Position numbers and translations under genes: made by a program
Notes under the pieces: model-generated
The model's input: only the letters and a program-made list of their open reading frames with translations
Told to the model about the DNA's origin: nothing
Database searches by the model: none
In this document: piece after piece, positions 7,581-18,025 of the stretch
Layout: every line of letters begins with the position of its first letter
How positions within the stretch are numbered: position 1 is the stretch's first letter
Assembly (NCBI GenBank): GCA_002796135.1
Contig: PCWB01000003.1
Coordinates: 1-46,871, forward strand
Source: Candidatus Omnitrophica bacterium CG11_big_fil_rev_8_21_14_0_20_41_12
Lineage (GTDB): Bacteria; Omnitrophota; Gorgyraeia; Gygaellales; Profunditerraquicolaceae
DNA: 46,871 nucleotides
Reading direction: 5' to 3'

Positions 7581-10001
7581 ATGTTTAATCGTTTTACGGA
7601 AAGAGCCAGAAAAGTAATTATTTTAGCCAAAGAAGAAGCCAGGCGTTTTAATCACGACTATATTGGTACTGAGCATATATTATTGGGATTAATCCGCGAA
7701 GGAGAGGGAGTGGCTGCTGCAGTGTTGCAGAAGCTGGATGTTTCTCTTGAAAATATTCGCATTGAAATTGAAAAACTGGTGCAACCCGGGCCAGCTACTC
7801 AGATTATCGGAGATATTCCTTTTACCCCGCGCGCAAAAAAAACTCTGGAGCTATCCGCTGAGGAAGCCCGGTCATTAGGGCATAACTATATCGGTACCGA
7901 GCATCTTTTGCTTGGCCTTATTCGCGAAGGTGAAGGTATTGCATCGCAGGTGTTGTTGAATTTAGGGATGGATTTAAATTCTGTACGTAATGAAGTCATG
8001 AGGCTTTTAGGTTCTGCTTTGCCGGGTATGAATCAGGGTGGCGCGCAGGCGGCTAAAACCAAAACTCCAGCTCTTGATGCTTTTGGCCGCGATCTTACTG
8101 CATTGGCCCGTGAAAATAAATTAGATCCGGTGATCGACCGCACGCAGGAAATCGAGCGGGTAATCCAGATTTTAAGCCGTAGGACTAAAAATAATCCCGT
8201 ACTTTTAGGAGAGGCCGGGGTCGGTAAAACCGCAATTGTTGAGGGCTTAGCCCAGTTAATTATCGCCGGAAACGTTCCTGAAATTATCAGGGGCAAGCGG
8301 CTGATTGTTTTAGATTTAGCGTTGATGGTTGCCGGAACTAAATACCGCGGCCAGTTTGAAGAGAGAATCAAAGCGATTATGGAGGAAATTAAACGTTCGC
8401 AGGATGTAATTATTTTTATCGATGAGTTGCATACTCTAGTCGGTGCCGGTGCAGCAGAAGGGGCAATCGATGCCTCTAATATTATGAAACCTGCGCTTTC
8501 ACGGGGAGAGATGCAGTGTATTGGCGCCACGACCATGGATGAGTACCGCAAATATATCGAAAAAGACGCAGCTTTAGAGCGTCGGTTCCAGACGATCATG
8601 GTTGAGCCGCCTAATGTCGAACAGACTATTGAGATCTTAAAAGGCCTGCGCGATAAATATGAAGCGCATCATCGGGTTAATTTTACTGATGAGTCTTTAG
8701 AAGCTGCGGCAAAATTATCCGACCGTTATATTTCGGGAAGATTTATGCCGGATAAAGCGATTGATTTAATTGATGAAGCAGGATCGCGGGCGCGCTTGAA
8801 TGTTTTGATTGTTCCTAATGATATCAAGAAGATGGAAACTAGTGTTGAGTCATTAAGAAAAGAAAAAGAGGCCTATATTAAGAGTCAGGATTTTGAAAAA
8901 GCAGCTAGCCTTCGTGATCAGGAGCGAGTTGCCCGTCAGGAATTAGAAAAATTAAATAAAGAGTGGAGTCAGGCCAAAGATAAAATGCGGCCATCGGTTA
9001 CCGCCGAAGATATTGCTAAGATTTTGTCGCAATGGACGGGAATTCCGATCTTTAGATTAGAAGAAAAAGAAAGTGAAAAACTGCTTAAGATCGAAGAAGA
9101 ATTACATAAGCGCGTAGTCGGGCAGAATGAAGCGATTGAAGCGATTGCCCATGCGGTGAGGCGGTCACGGGCAGGGATTAAAGATCCTAAGCGTCCAATC
9201 GGTTCGTTTATATTTTTGGGGCCTACCGGGGTTGGCAAAACCTTGCTTGCCCGGGCTCTGGCAGAATTTATGTTTGGTGACGAGGATGCACTGCTGCAGC
9301 TGGATATGTCAGAGTACATGGAGAAGTTTAATGTCTCCCGGCTGATCGGGGCTCCTCCGGGATATGTTGGATATGAGGAGGGCGGCCAGCTTACCGAGCG
9401 CGTGCGCCGCAGGCCTTATGCAGTTATACTTCTGGATGAGATTGAAAAAGCGCATCCGGATGTTTTTAATTTACTGCTGCAGGTCTTTGAAGAAGGCCGG
9501 CTAACGGACAGCTTCGGACGCAAAGTTGATTTTAAGAATACCATTATCATTATGACCTCTAATGTCGGCGCCGAATTAATCCGTAAGACCGGCTCCCTCG
9601 GGTTTAAAGCGCAGAGTGAGGGGACAACTTATGAGGATATGAAAAATAAATTGCTTGAAGCGGTTAAGCATGCTTTTAAGCCGGAGTTTCTAAATCGCGT
9701 CGATGACATCATCGTTTTCAGGCAATTAGTCAAAGAGGATCTTTCGGCAATTATTGATATCGAAATCGGTTATGTCATTAGCCGTCTGAAGGATCAAAAT
9801 ATAACCTTGGAAGTTTCCAAGGAGGCCAAAGAGCTTCTGATCGAGAAAGGATTTGATCCGGTTTTTGGAGCGCGTCCTTTAAAGAGGACGATTCAAAGGT
9901 TTCTGGAGGATTCGTTGGCAGGGGAGATTATCTCTAAAAAATATAAGGAGGGCTCTTCGATTAAAGTAACGCGTAAAAATGAAGAGCTTATTTTTGAATA
10001 A
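7581..10001 (+). CDS. clpC: AAA+ unfoldase ClpC
   Basis: Unfolds substrates and feeds them to ClpP. 806 residues in the order: two Clp-N repeats (about 1-145), AAA1 with Walker A GEAGVGKT near 210, a middle region with a UVR motif (about 420-455, [15 protein letters not shown]), and AAA2 with Walker A GPTGVGKT near 546. The UVR motif distinguishes ClpC from ClpA and ClpB. An AAGGAG ribosome site precedes the ATG. It follows mcsB by 20 nt; TATAAT-like text just upstream could give it its own promoter, but no good -35 box was seen. The stop codon overlaps the mlaE start (TAATG), an unusual link between proteolysis and lipid transport. Confidence 0.96.
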   Translation: MFNRFTERARKVIILAKEEARRFNHDYIGTEHILLGLIREGEGVAAAVLQKLDVSLENIRIEIEKLVQPGPATQIIGDIPFTPRAKKTLELSAEEARSLGHNYIGTEHLLLGLIREGEGIASQVLLNLGMDLNSVRNEVMRLLGSALPGMNQGGAQAAKTKTPALDAFGRDLTALARENKLDPVIDRTQEIERVIQILSRRTKNNPVLLGEAGVGKTAIVEGLAQLIIAGNVPEIIRGKRLIVLDLALMVAGTKYRGQFEERIKAIMEEIKRSQDVIIFIDELHTLVGAGAAEGAIDASNIMKPALSRGEMQCIGATTMDEYRKYIEKDAALERRFQTIMVEPPNVEQTIEILKGLRDKYEAHHRVNFTDESLEAAAKLSDRYISGRFMPDKAIDLIDEAGSRARLNVLIVPNDIKKMETSVESLRKEKEAYIKSQDFEKAASLRDQERVARQELEKLNKEWSQAKDKMRPSVTAEDIAKILSQWTGIPIFRLEEKESEKLLKIEEELHKRVVGQNEAIEAIAHAVRRSRAGIKDPKRPIGSFIFLGPTGVGKTLLARALAEFMFGDEDALLQLDMSEYMEKFNVSRLIGAPPGYVGYEEGGQLTERVRRRPYAVILLDEIEKAHPDVFNLLLQVFEEGRLTDSFGRKVDFKNTIIIMTSNVGAELIRKTGSLGFKAQSEGTTYEDMKNKLLEAVKHAFKPEFLNRVDDIIVFRQLVKEDLSAIIDIEIGYVISRLKDQNITLEVSKEAKELLIEKGFDPVFGARPLKRTIQRFLEDSLAGEIISKKYKEGSSIKVTRKNEELIFE

Positions 10002-10786
10002 TGCTTAATTTACTTTTTGTTGATTTGGGCCGCAAGATAATTGTTTTCATGTATTTTTTCGGAGGGTTAGCTAATTTAGCTATACAGACCGTGTATCTGA
10101 CTTTTAAACCCCCGTATAAATATGATCATATCATCGAGCAGTCCAAAAGAGCCGGCTATGAAAGTTTCCCGATTGTTTCAGTGGTTGCTTTGTTTATCGG
10201 TTTTATTTTCGCTTTGCAGTCGGCATATTTTATGCAGCGCCTGGGCGCGGAGATGTATATTGCCAGCCTTGTAGCTTTGGCGATTGTGCGCGAATTAGGC
10301 CCGGTTATTACAGCGTTGGTTGTTGCCGGCCGCGTCGGAGCATCGCATACCGCCGAGCTTGGTTCGATGCAGGTTACCGAACAGATCGATGCCTTGGAAA
10401 CTTTAGCCACCAACCCTATAAAGTATTTGGTAGTTCCGCGCTTTGTGGCTTTAGGCCTGATGCTTCCGATCCTTACGTTGTATGCTGATATTCTCGGCAT
10501 ATTGGGAAGTTACCTTATCTGCGTTTTTAAATTGGGGATTACCAGCAGTATGTATATGAATATAACCTTTACTTCTTTAGCGTATAAAGATCTATTTACC
10601 GGATTATTTAAGGCCTGGATTTTCGGGATGATTATTGCTTTGGTAAGCTGCTATGAAGGTTTTAATGTGCGGGGAGGAGCAGAGGGGGTCGGTAAAGCGA
10701 CTACACGTTCGGTAGTTATCTCATTTCTTATGATTTTGGCAGCGGATTGTTTATTTACGGCGTTGTTTTATTTTATTTTCCCTTAA
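10001..10786 (+). CDS. mlaE: MlaE-type phospholipid ABC transporter permease
   Basis: Integral inner-membrane permease of an MCE-type transporter that moves phospholipids between inner and outer membranes. 261 residues with about five hydrophobic segments. The family signature is ELGPVITALVVAGRVGASH followed by ELGSMQVTEQIDALETLA. It is followed 1 nt later by the ATPase gene and then by a single-MCE-domain protein, giving the MlaE-MlaF-MlaD core. MlaB and MlaC genes are not adjacent. Confidence 0.92.
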   Translation: MLNLLFVDLGRKIIVFMYFFGGLANLAIQTVYLTFKPPYKYDHIIEQSKRAGYESFPIVSVVALFIGFIFALQSAYFMQRLGAEMYIASLVALAIVRELGPVITALVVAGRVGASHTAELGSMQVTEQIDALETLATNPIKYLVVPRFVALGLMLPILTLYADILGILGSYLICVFKLGITSSMYMNITFTSLAYKDLFTGLFKAWIFGMIIALVSCYEGFNVRGGAEGVGKATTRSVVISFLMILAADCLFTALFYFIFP

Positions 10787-10787
10787 A

Positions 10788-11549
10788 ATGATAGAGATAC
10801 TTAATTTAAAAAAGAAATTTAATAATAACTTAGTTTTAAATGATTTAAGTTTAAAGGTAGAAACCGGTCAGACTTGCGTGATCATCGGTCGCAGCGGTTG
10901 TGGCAAGTCAGTTTTGCTTAAACATATTGACGGATTATTAAGGCCGGATAGCGGTAAAGTTTTAGTGGATGGCAAGGAAGTGGCCGGCTTGAGTGAATTA
11001 GAATTAACTAAGCTGCGCTCTAAAATTAGTATGGTGTTTCAGGGAGGGGCTCTTTTTGATTCGATGAACGTTGCAGAAAATGTTGGTTTTGGTTTATTCG
11101 AGCATACGCAGATCGACCATAAAGAGATCTTACAGCGCGTAGATGAGTCTTTATCTTTAGTGGGTTTAGGTGGGATTGATAATCTGATGCCTTCGGAATT
11201 AAGCGGAGGGATGAGGAAGCGCGTGTCTTTGGCGCGGGCAATTTGTATTAAGCCTGAAATTCTTCTTTATGATGAGCCGACCACCGGGCTTGATCCGATT
11301 ACCGCAGCCAGCATTAATGAGCTTATCCGTTCATTACATGATAAATTAAATGTTACTTCTTTTGTCGTTACGCATGATATGACCAGCGCCTATCACATCG
11401 CTGATAAGATCGCGATGATGTATAAAGGAAGAATAGTTTTAGAGGGTACCCCTGAAGAGATCCAGAATACAAAAGATCCGGTGGTACACCAGTTTATTAA
11501 CGGGCTAGCTAAAGGGCCGATAACCGAGGCAGTGGACACTTTTAAATAG
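10788..11549 (+). CDS. mlaF: MlaF-type phospholipid ABC transporter ATPase
   Basis: 253-residue ATPase partner of MlaE. Walker A GRSGCGKSVLLKH near residue 33, Q-loop VFQGGALFDSMNVAENV, signature ELSGGMRKRVSLARA near 140, and Walker B ILLYDEPTTGLDP. The GALFD and SGGMRKR forms are typical of the MlaF/TTG2A branch. The C-terminal 30 residues (EEIQNTKDPVVHQFINGLAKGP) match the usual tail. A 100-nt highly structured gap separates it from mlaD. Confidence 0.92.
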   Translation: MIEILNLKKKFNNNLVLNDLSLKVETGQTCVIIGRSGCGKSVLLKHIDGLLRPDSGKVLVDGKEVAGLSELELTKLRSKISMVFQGGALFDSMNVAENVGFGLFEHTQIDHKEILQRVDESLSLVGLGGIDNLMPSELSGGMRKRVSLARAICIKPEILLYDEPTTGLDPITAASINELIRSLHDKLNVTSFVVTHDMTSAYHIADKIAMMYKGRIVLEGTPEEIQNTKDPVVHQFINGLAKGPITEAVDTFK

Positions 11550-11551
11550 GC

Positions 11552-11639
11552 CACCCCGCGCTTAGAGGCGCCCGACGCAATAGGTATGCGTCGGCATGCG
11601 CCTGTGCGCTAATTGCGCGGGTGTTGCCCACGTGGGCAA
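11552..11639 (+). promoter_or_regulatory. Nested inverted repeats in the mlaF-mlaD gap
   Basis: An outer stem pairs CACCCCGCGC (11552-11561) with GCGCGGGTG (11615-11623, one bulge). AGGCGC and GCGCCT pair inside it, and CCGACGCA with TGCGTCGG form the tip. A separate perfect 16-bp palindrome, TTGCCCACGTGGGCAA (11624-11639), ends immediately before the GGAGG ribosome site of mlaD. Could be an mRNA processing or stability element, a translational control structure, or a REP-like repeat. Confidence 0.6.
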
Positions 11640-11649
11640 GGAGGATTAA

Positions 11650-12264
11650 ATGATATTCGGAAAAACTAAATTAGAGCTGAAAGTCGGAATTTTTACTTTT
11701 GTCGGTTTAATAATCCTGGTTATTTTTATATTATCGATCGGAGGTTTTAAGACCTGGAGCTTAGGTTATGATTTTAGTGTTAATTATCAATTCGTTAACG
11801 GAGTTAAGGTCGGGGCACCCGTGCGTTTTGCCGGAGTTGATATCGGTGAGGTCAGAGGAGTCGTATTGGAATTTGTTCCTGAAGAGAATCGTACGAATGT
11901 GCGCCTGGATGTCTGGGTTAGGAGCAATGCCAGGATCCCCCCTGATTCTACCGTGTGGGTTAATACTTTAGGCTTATTAGGTGAAAAATACGTAGAAATA
12001 ATACCCGGTAAAGATTATGCCAATGCTCTTAAAGATCATCAGTCAATTACAGGGATCGATCCTTTGCCGATACATGAAATATTCAACCGGGCAGAGAATA
12101 TAATGCGTAATTTAGATGCCGGCCTGACTAAAATAATGAATAAAGAAGGTTCGTTAGGTAAGTTTATTTATGACGATGCGCTTTATAATGATTTTGAGGC
12201 TTTTGCTGCCGATATACGTAAGAATCCTTGGAAGTTATTGTATAAAAGCAAAGAGAAGAAATAA
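11650..12264 (+). CDS. mlaD: MlaD-like MCE domain lipid-binding protein
   Basis: 204 residues: one N-terminal membrane anchor (about 12-34, VGIFTFVGLIILVIFILSIG) followed by a single MCE domain with VNGVKVGAPVRFAGVDIGEV near residue 50. MCE proteins form periplasmic hexameric rings on the MlaE-MlaF transporter and conduct lipid. The C-terminal region beyond the domain is short and partly helical. A strong AAGGAGG ribosome site lies 6 nt before the ATG and directly abuts a 16-bp palindrome. Confidence 0.9.
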   Translation: MIFGKTKLELKVGIFTFVGLIILVIFILSIGGFKTWSLGYDFSVNYQFVNGVKVGAPVRFAGVDIGEVRGVVLEFVPEENRTNVRLDVWVRSNARIPPDSTVWVNTLGLLGEKYVEIIPGKDYANALKDHQSITGIDPLPIHEIFNRAENIMRNLDAGLTKIMNKEGSLGKFIYDDALYNDFEAFAADIRKNPWKLLYKSKEKK

Positions 12265-12270
12265 TTTTTT

Positions 12271-12343
12271 ACCCCGCACCTTCTCTAATTTGTGTATTAG
12301 AGAGTGTAGGGTTTAGGATTGATGAATAGAGAAAGGTGCGGGG
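12271..12343 (+). promoter_or_regulatory. Long hairpin ending at the radA start codon
   Basis: CCCCGCACCTT (12272-12282) is perfectly complementary to AAGGTGCGGGG (12333-12343), which ends one base before the radA ATG and contains its likely AAGG ribosome site. A second stem inside pairs TCTCTAAT (12282-12289) with ATTAGAGA (12296-12303). In RNA the outer stem would hide the ribosome site. Confidence 0.65.
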
Positions 12344-13744
12344 ATGAGAACCAAAACGGTTTTTAGTTGTTCTAGCTGCGGGTATCAATCGCCGAAATGG
12401 CTGGGTAAGTGCCCGGATTGTAACAGTTGGAACTCTTTCTGCGAAGAGGATTATACTGCTCCCTCAAGCGGCGTTAAAGAAAGAATCTCTCTTTATAAAG
12501 AAGGCCCGGTGCTTTTAAAAGACGTGGTCACTAAAGAAGAGGATAGATTAAAGACTAATATTGCTGAGCTGGACAGGGTTTTAGGTGCAGGCATTGTTAA
12601 GGGGTCGGTAATTTTAATCGGTGGGGACCCCGGAGTAGGCAAGTCTACGATTGCTTTACAGGTTTCCAATCATTTAACTAAACAGGGCGTCGTAGTACTT
12701 TATGTCAGCGGTGAAGAGAGCGTGGCTCAGACTAAGTTACGGGCAAAACGTTTGGGAGAAGCGGATTCGGATAATCTGTATATTGTTAATCAAACGGATC
12801 TATCTTTAATTGTCGAATACATCAGAAAATTAAAACCGCAAGTTGTAATTATTGATTCCATTCAGGTTATTTTTGATTCCGGGATCAGCTCTTCGCCCGG
12901 CAGCGTCAGTCAGGTTAGAGAATGTGCAGGAATTCTGACGCAGTTAGCTAAGACTACCGGAACTTCGATCTTTATTATCGGCCACGTTACCAAAGAAGGA
13001 ACTTTGGCCGGCCCGCGAGTTCTGGAGCATATCGTAGATACAGTTTTATATTTTGAAGGTGATCGTTTCGCAATTTACAGGATATTGCGTGCGGTAAAAA
13101 ACAGATTTGGTTCGACTAATGAGATCGGAGTCTTTGAAATGGGGCCGCAGGGTTTAGCTGAAGTAAAAAATCCTTCTGAGATTTTTCTTTCTGAGCGGCC
13201 GCCTGATGTATCCGGGACGATTGTAACTTCAATTTTAGAAGGAACACGTCCTCTTTTAGTTGAGATTCAGTCGCTGGTTTCCAGAAGCTCTTTTGGTTAT
13301 GCCCGCCGGCGCGCACAAGGTTTTGATTTTAACCGGCTATCTTTATTGGTAGCGGTTTTAGAAAAACGTATGGGACTGGCTCTTGAGGCTGAAGATATAT
13401 TTGTTAATGTTGCCGGAGGGATAAAAATCGAGGATCCGGCAGCGGATTTAGCCGTCTGTGCGGTGATCGCTTCCAGTTTTCGCGATAAGGTGGTTTTGCC
13501 TAAAACGGTAGTTTTAGGAGAGGTAGGCTTGAGCGGAGAGATCAGAAGCGTTTCGCAGGTGCTCACGCGGATAAATGAAGCTCAAAAGTTAGGTTTTAAA
13601 CATTGCGTATTACCGAAGAACAGTATCAAGAATCTGAAGATTAAACAATCGGAGATGGAGATTATTCCTGTTGCTACCCTAAAAGAGGCTTTAGATATTA
13701 TCCTGGTATCATCGGTTAAATTAGAAAGAGAGGCTCATAAATGA
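12344..13744 (+). CDS. radA: DNA repair protein RadA
   Basis: RecA-like helicase/branch-migration factor in recombinational repair. 466 residues: an N-terminal zinc finger ([18 protein letters not shown]), an ATPase core with Walker [11 protein letters not shown] near residue 103, the RadA-specific [15 protein letters not shown] motif near 255, and a C-terminal Lon-protease-like domain (about 290-455; [20 protein letters not shown]). The start is fixed by the zinc finger. The 5' end is preceded by a hairpin that includes its ribosome site. The stop overlaps the next start by 4 nt. Confidence 0.95.
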   Translation: MRTKTVFSCSSCGYQSPKWLGKCPDCNSWNSFCEEDYTAPSSGVKERISLYKEGPVLLKDVVTKEEDRLKTNIAELDRVLGAGIVKGSVILIGGDPGVGKSTIALQVSNHLTKQGVVVLYVSGEESVAQTKLRAKRLGEADSDNLYIVNQTDLSLIVEYIRKLKPQVVIIDSIQVIFDSGISSSPGSVSQVRECAGILTQLAKTTGTSIFIIGHVTKEGTLAGPRVLEHIVDTVLYFEGDRFAIYRILRAVKNRFGSTNEIGVFEMGPQGLAEVKNPSEIFLSERPPDVSGTIVTSILEGTRPLLVEIQSLVSRSSFGYARRRAQGFDFNRLSLLVAVLEKRMGLALEAEDIFVNVAGGIKIEDPAADLAVCAVIASSFRDKVVLPKTVVLGEVGLSGEIRSVSQVLTRINEAQKLGFKHCVLPKNSIKNLKIKQSEMEIIPVATLKEALDIILVSSVKLEREAHK

Positions 13745-14718
13745 ATTTATTTTTCTTACGCATCTTATTTACCTTAGGTTGTATCGTTATCGGTTATCAG
13801 GGATTCGGATTTACCGGTATGTTGTTTAGCGCTCTTGCGGCAATTATAATGATTATAACTGAAGCGGGAATGCGCAAGGTTTCGGTAAGTGGTCTATCTA
13901 GCGCAGTATTTGGATTAATCCTGGGTTTGATCATGGCCAAGCTTGTGGGAGATGCTTTTAGCCTTGCGGCTATGGATGCACTCATGCTTTCCAGAATCAG
14001 GGTGGGCCTGACTTTAGTTTTTTGCTATCTTGGTATGGTCATGGCTTTACGCGGCAAAGATGAATTTAACATTATTATTCCTTATGTGCGCTTGCGTCGG
14101 CAGGACCAATCGCAGGATGTAAATATTCTAGATACCAGCGTAATTATCGACGGCAGAATTGTGGATATCTGTAAAACACGCTTCCTGAGCGGTAAAATCG
14201 TTATTCCTAAATTTGTGCTTAGGGAATTACAGCAGATTGCCGATTCAACTGACCCGATCAAGCGGCAGAGAGGTAGGCGCGGCCTAGAGATCCTTAATGT
14301 TGTTCAAAATCAGCCCGGGATTGATATCATTATTCATGAGCAGGATTTTACCACAACCAACGAGGTTGATGCAAAATTAGTCTTATTAGCTAAATTACTT
14401 GAAGCTAAAATTCTTACCGTTGATTTTAATTTAAACCGCGTAGCCAGTATCCAGGGGATTAAAGTTTTAAATATTAATGAACTGGCAAATGCGCTAAAAC
14501 CGGTAGTTTTCCCCGGGGAAGAGATGCATATTAAACTGATTAAAGAAGGCAAAGAACATAATCAGGCAGTGGGTTATCTTGATGACGGGACAATGGTCGT
14601 GGTTGAGGATGCCCGTAAATTAATCGGCCAGAATGTTTTAGTTGCGGTGACCTCGGTTTTACAGACTCAAGCCGGCAGGATGATTTTTACGAAAATAGAA
14701 AAAAATAATCATGCTTAG
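13741..14718 (+). CDS. PIN and TRAM domain membrane protein (YacL-like)
   Basis: 325 residues: about four N-terminal membrane segments (1-105), a PIN nuclease-like domain (about 118-250) with [16 protein letters not shown] and the acidic residues of the fold, and a C-terminal TRAM domain (about 255-320, [19 protein letters not shown]). This architecture matches the PilT/YacL family often found next to radA and ispD-ispF. A role as a membrane-bound ribonuclease is plausible from the PIN fold but not established. It overlaps radA by 4 nt and ispD by 8 nt. Confidence 0.9.
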   Translation: MNLFFLRILFTLGCIVIGYQGFGFTGMLFSALAAIIMIITEAGMRKVSVSGLSSAVFGLILGLIMAKLVGDAFSLAAMDALMLSRIRVGLTLVFCYLGMVMALRGKDEFNIIIPYVRLRRQDQSQDVNILDTSVIIDGRIVDICKTRFLSGKIVIPKFVLRELQQIADSTDPIKRQRGRRGLEILNVVQNQPGIDIIIHEQDFTTTNEVDAKLVLLAKLLEAKILTVDFNLNRVASIQGIKVLNINELANALKPVVFPGEEMHIKLIKEGKEHNQAVGYLDDGTMVVVEDARKLIGQNVLVAVTSVLQTQAGRMIFTKIEKNNHA

Positions 14719-15397
14719 CGCAATTATTTTAGCTGCAGGAGTTGGCAGTCGCTTAAAGATTTCAGTACCTAAGCCTTTAGTAAAAATATGTACGAAGCCG
14801 GTAATAATATATTCTCTTGAAGCGTTTAGTAGGCATCCGGATATCGATGAGATTATTATCGTTGTCAGCGCGCAGAATAAGAATGCGATAGTTAAGGCGA
14901 TCAAAAAGCATTCTTTTAGAAAAATAAAAGCTTTCTGCCTGGGGGGGGAGCGCCGGCAGGATTCAGTATCCAAAGGGCTTAGCGCGATCAGCCAGAAAAG
15001 TAATTGGGTATTGATTCATGATTCTGCGCGGCCGTTTATCAGCGCTAAGCTTATTACTAAAGTTATTCGCGCGGCGAAAAATACCGGCGCAGCTATTTTA
15101 GGGGTACCGGTTAAAGCCACGATTAAAAGCGTAAAAAATGATTTTTTAGTTGATAAAACAGCCGACAGAGGCAAGCTGTGGGAGATACAGACTCCGCAAG
15201 TCTTTAAAAAAGAATTAATTTTTGCAGCGTATCATAAATACCTCAAAGAAAGCTTTACTGATGATGCTGCTCTGGTTGAGAAGTTAGGGAAAAGGGTAAA
15301 GATGGTTCAGGGAAGTTATGAGAATATCAAGATTACGACAAAAGAGGATCTGTTGTTAGCAGGGCTGATTGCCAAGAGGGGCGCGGATGCAATATAA
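14711..15397 (+). CDS. ispD: 2-C-methyl-D-erythritol 4-phosphate cytidylyltransferase
   Basis: MEP-pathway enzyme forming CDP-methylerythritol from CTP and MEP. 228 residues. The nucleotide-binding start is [19 protein letters not shown] (usually GxGxR..K.P). [12 protein letters not shown] is the central motif, and [17 protein letters not shown] the C-terminal one. It overlaps ispF by 11 nt; the two are neighbouring pathway steps (IspE lies elsewhere). Confidence 0.94.
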   Translation: MLSAIILAAGVGSRLKISVPKPLVKICTKPVIIYSLEAFSRHPDIDEIIIVVSAQNKNAIVKAIKKHSFRKIKAFCLGGERRQDSVSKGLSAISQKSNWVLIHDSARPFISAKLITKVIRAAKNTGAAILGVPVKATIKSVKNDFLVDKTADRGKLWEIQTPQVFKKELIFAAYHKYLKESFTDDAALVEKLGKRVKMVQGSYENIKITTKEDLLLAGLIAKRGADAI

Positions 15398-15872
15398 AGT
15401 TGGTATCGGTTATGATATTCACCGTTTAACTGAAGGTAGGCCGTTGTTTTTAGGGGGAGTGCAGATCCCTTATATTAAGGGCCTGCTTGGCCACTCCGAC
15501 GGTGATGCATTGATACATGCGCTTGGTGATGCGTTATTAGGGGCATTGGCGCTCGGAGATATCGGAGAGCATTTTCCGGATACGGATCCTAAATATCAGG
15601 GGATTGCCAGCAGCAAGCTACTTGCAGTAGTTAAGGGTTTAGTAGATAAAAGCGGTTATGAGATTAATAATCTTGATGTTGTGATTATTGCCCAGGAGCC
15701 GCCCATTTTACCGTTTAAAAAACAGATGAAGGATAATATTGCCTCGCTGCTTGGTGTTAAAGAAGAGATGGTAAACATAAAAGCAAAAACAAATGAAGGG
15801 TTAGGGGCGGTAGGAAATAAAGAGGCGATTGCCTGTTATGCGATAGCTTCTCTAATTAAGGCGGAGGGTTAA
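15387..15872 (+). CDS. ispF: 2-C-methyl-D-erythritol 2,4-cyclodiphosphate synthase
   Basis: Forms the cyclic diphosphate intermediate of the MEP isoprenoid pathway. 161 residues from ATG 15387, chosen because [11 protein letters not shown]-type text ([20 protein letters not shown]) begins right after it and a GAGGGG ribosome site precedes it; an upstream in-frame start at 15369 would add six extra residues. Metal and substrate residues are visible in GYDIH and [41 protein letters not shown] ends the core. Confidence 0.95.
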   Translation: MQYKVGIGYDIHRLTEGRPLFLGGVQIPYIKGLLGHSDGDALIHALGDALLGALALGDIGEHFPDTDPKYQGIASSKLLAVVKGLVDKSGYEINNLDVVIIAQEPPILPFKKQMKDNIASLLGVKEEMVNIKAKTNEGLGAVGNKEAIACYAIASLIKAEG

Positions 15873-15874
15873 TC

Positions 15875-16558
15875 ATGGTTTCCATTCTCATAAATATATT
15901 AATTATATTATTAGCGGTTGTTTTGATCAAGCTGATACTTATTTCGGTAATCTTCTCTGAAGACATAAAGGCGGCACAGCGCAGAGATCCTGCGGCCAAG
16001 AGTTTTATTGAGATAATTTTACTCTATTCCGGTTTGCATGCTTTGATCTATTACCGTATTGCCCATTTTTTTTATCAAATACATCTATTTTTTCTGGCAC
16101 GATTTTATTCACAGATCGCCAGATTTATTACCGGCATAGAGATCCATCCCGGAGCCAAAATCGGCAAAAGGTTCTTTATCGATCATGGAGTTGGCGTGGT
16201 TATCGGAGAGACGGCTGTTATCGGAGACGATGTTCTGCTTTATCAAGGCGCAACCTTAGGCGGTACGGGGATTGTTAAAGGAAAACGCCATCCGACAGTG
16301 GGCAATAATGTGGTCATCGGAGCCGGTGCTAAAGTTCTGGGCAACATTACCATCGGAAATAATTCCTATATCGGAGCAAATGCGGTGGTCATTAAAGATG
16401 TGCCGCCTAATTCTACCGTAGTCGGGGTCCCCGGAAGGATCACCAAGCAGGACGGTAAAAAGATGGATGTGGATCTGGACCATGTGCACATATTGGATCC
16501 GATCATGCAGTCGATCGAAGAATTACAGGATAGAATTAAAAATTTAGAAAAGAAGTAA
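15875..16558 (+). CDS. cysE: Serine O-acetyltransferase
   Basis: Acetylates serine with acetyl-CoA, the first step of cysteine synthesis. 227 residues: a hydrophobic N-terminus (about 5-28), a helical region ([20 protein letters not shown]) and a left-handed beta-helix of hexapeptide repeats (about 85-190) with [30 protein letters not shown] and [15 protein letters not shown]. The catalytic histidine is in IDHG. The hydrophobic extension is unusual for this soluble enzyme. Its neighbour cysS uses the product cysteine. Confidence 0.92.
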   Translation: MVSILINILIILLAVVLIKLILISVIFSEDIKAAQRRDPAAKSFIEIILLYSGLHALIYYRIAHFFYQIHLFFLARFYSQIARFITGIEIHPGAKIGKRFFIDHGVGVVIGETAVIGDDVLLYQGATLGGTGIVKGKRHPTVGNNVVIGAGAKVLGNITIGNNSYIGANAVVIKDVPPNSTVVGVPGRITKQDGKKMDVDLDHVHILDPIMQSIEELQDRIKNLEKK

Positions 16559-16624
16559 GGTCGCTTGTCCCTGTTTGCTTACGCTCCAGGGATTGCGTTA
16601 GATAAAAGCTATAAGGTGGCTTAC

Positions 16625-18025
16625 ATGCCCATTTCTATATATAATTCCCTCACCAGAAAAAAAGAAGAGTTTATTCCTTTAAGTGGGCCGCAGGTTAAGA
16701 TGTATACTTGCGGGGTGACCGTCTATGACGACAGTCATATCGGGCATGCCCGTAGCCTTTTTATCTTCGATATCATCAGGAGATACCTGAAATACAGGGG
16801 ATTTGATGTTAAATTCGTGCGCAATATTACCGATATTGACGATAAGATTATTAATCGCGCTAACGAGCTTAAAGTTCCATGGCAGGAGTTGATCAAAAAA
16901 TATATTGATAGGTACTACGGGGATTTAGAAAATCTAAGGATTCAAAAAGGAGATTTTGAGCCACGCGCTACCGAAAATATTCCGGATATGATTAAGTATA
17001 TACAAGCATTAGTGGATAAAGGTTATGCGTATGCGGCAGGCGGGGACGTATATTTTAATGTGAGAAAATTCCCCTCTTACGGTAAGCTGTCTGGACAAAG
17101 TATCGACCAGATGGAAACCGCAGTAAGGATAGGGCTATCAGAACTAAAACATGATCCGCTTGATTTTGCCTTATGGAAAAAGTCAAAGGAAGGCGAGCCG
17201 TCTTGGGACAGCCCCTGGGGCCGCGGCAGACCGGGATGGCATATGGAGTGTTCGGTTATGTCACAGAAATTCTTAAAAACCGAGACGCTCGATATACATG
17301 CCGGAGGCAGAGATCTAATTTTTCCGCATCATGAAAATGAGATCGCCCAAGCTGAGGCGCTCACTGGCAAGCAATTCGCCAAATACTGGATTCATCACGG
17401 TTTGCTGACGATTAATGGTCAGAAAATGTCAAAGTCTCTAGGTAATTTTGTGACGATTAGCGATTTTATGGCTAAATACAAAAATTCCGATCTATTGAAG
17501 TTATTCTTTTTGTCTGCGCACTATGCTCATCCTATGGATTATAACGATGCAAAGATAGAGGAGACTAAGCAGGCACTACAGAGGATCAGTATTTTTATGG
17601 ATAAGGCCAAGGCGGCTAAACCCGGACTTGCGACAGTTTCTTCAAAAGATATTCCGGATGAAATAGCGCAATTAAAAGATAAATTTATTTCTTCTCTAGA
17701 TGATGATTTTAATACCCCGGAAGCACTGGCTTGTGTTTTTGAGTTGGTGAATTTGGCGAATAAAAATATTGAAAGAGCAAATTTTGTCACCAGCGCAGCT
17801 AGTTTATTAAAAGAGATGTTTAAGGTTTTAGGTATTAAGTTTGAAACCGTAAAAACAGCTACAGGAATTAGTGACGATGAAATCAAATCTAGAATTCAGG
17901 ACAGGGTCCAGGCGAAGAAATCTAAAGATTATGTGCTTGCAGATCAAATCAGAAAAGGGCTGGAAGAAGCAGGTGTAATTCTCGAGGATACTAAAGACAG
18001 TACGACCTGGAGAAGGAAGTTATAA
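16625..18025 (+). CDS. cysS: Cysteinyl-tRNA synthetase
   Basis: Class I synthetase charging tRNA-Cys. 466 residues from ATG 16625, preceded by AAGGTGG; an upstream TTG at 16565 would add a 20-residue tail with no family match. The HIGH motif is HIGHARS, the zinc site includes CGVTVYD and later HHENEIAQ, and the KMSKS loop is KMSKSLGNF. MPISIYNSLTRKKEEF matches the normal N-terminus. The stop codon overlaps the start of an AT-rich cysteine-rich gene (TAATG). Confidence 0.95.
   Translation: MPISIYNSLTRKKEEFIPLSGPQVKMYTCGVTVYDDSHIGHARSLFIFDIIRRYLKYRGFDVKFVRNITDIDDKIINRANELKVPWQELIKKYIDRYYGDLENLRIQKGDFEPRATENIPDMIKYIQALVDKGYAYAAGGDVYFNVRKFPSYGKLSGQSIDQMETAVRIGLSELKHDPLDFALWKKSKEGEPSWDSPWGRGRPGWHMECSVMSQKFLKTETLDIHAGGRDLIFPHHENEIAQAEALTGKQFAKYWIHHGLLTINGQKMSKSLGNFVTISDFMAKYKNSDLLKLFFLSAHYAHPMDYNDAKIEETKQALQRISIFMDKAKAAKPGLATVSSKDIPDEIAQLKDKFISSLDDDFNTPEALACVFELVNLANKNIERANFVTSAASLLKEMFKVLGIKFETVKTATGISDDEIKSRIQDRVQAKKSKDYVLADQIRKGLEEAGVILEDTKDSTTWRRKL

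Noticed and set aside
8033-8599. 188-codon open frame on the minus strand
   Set aside because: It lies wholly antisense to the well conserved clpC AAA1 region and its translation has no recognisable features.
16565-16624. TTG start adding 20 residues to CysS
   Set aside because: The added residues do not fit the family, and ATG 16625 is preceded by AAGGTGG.
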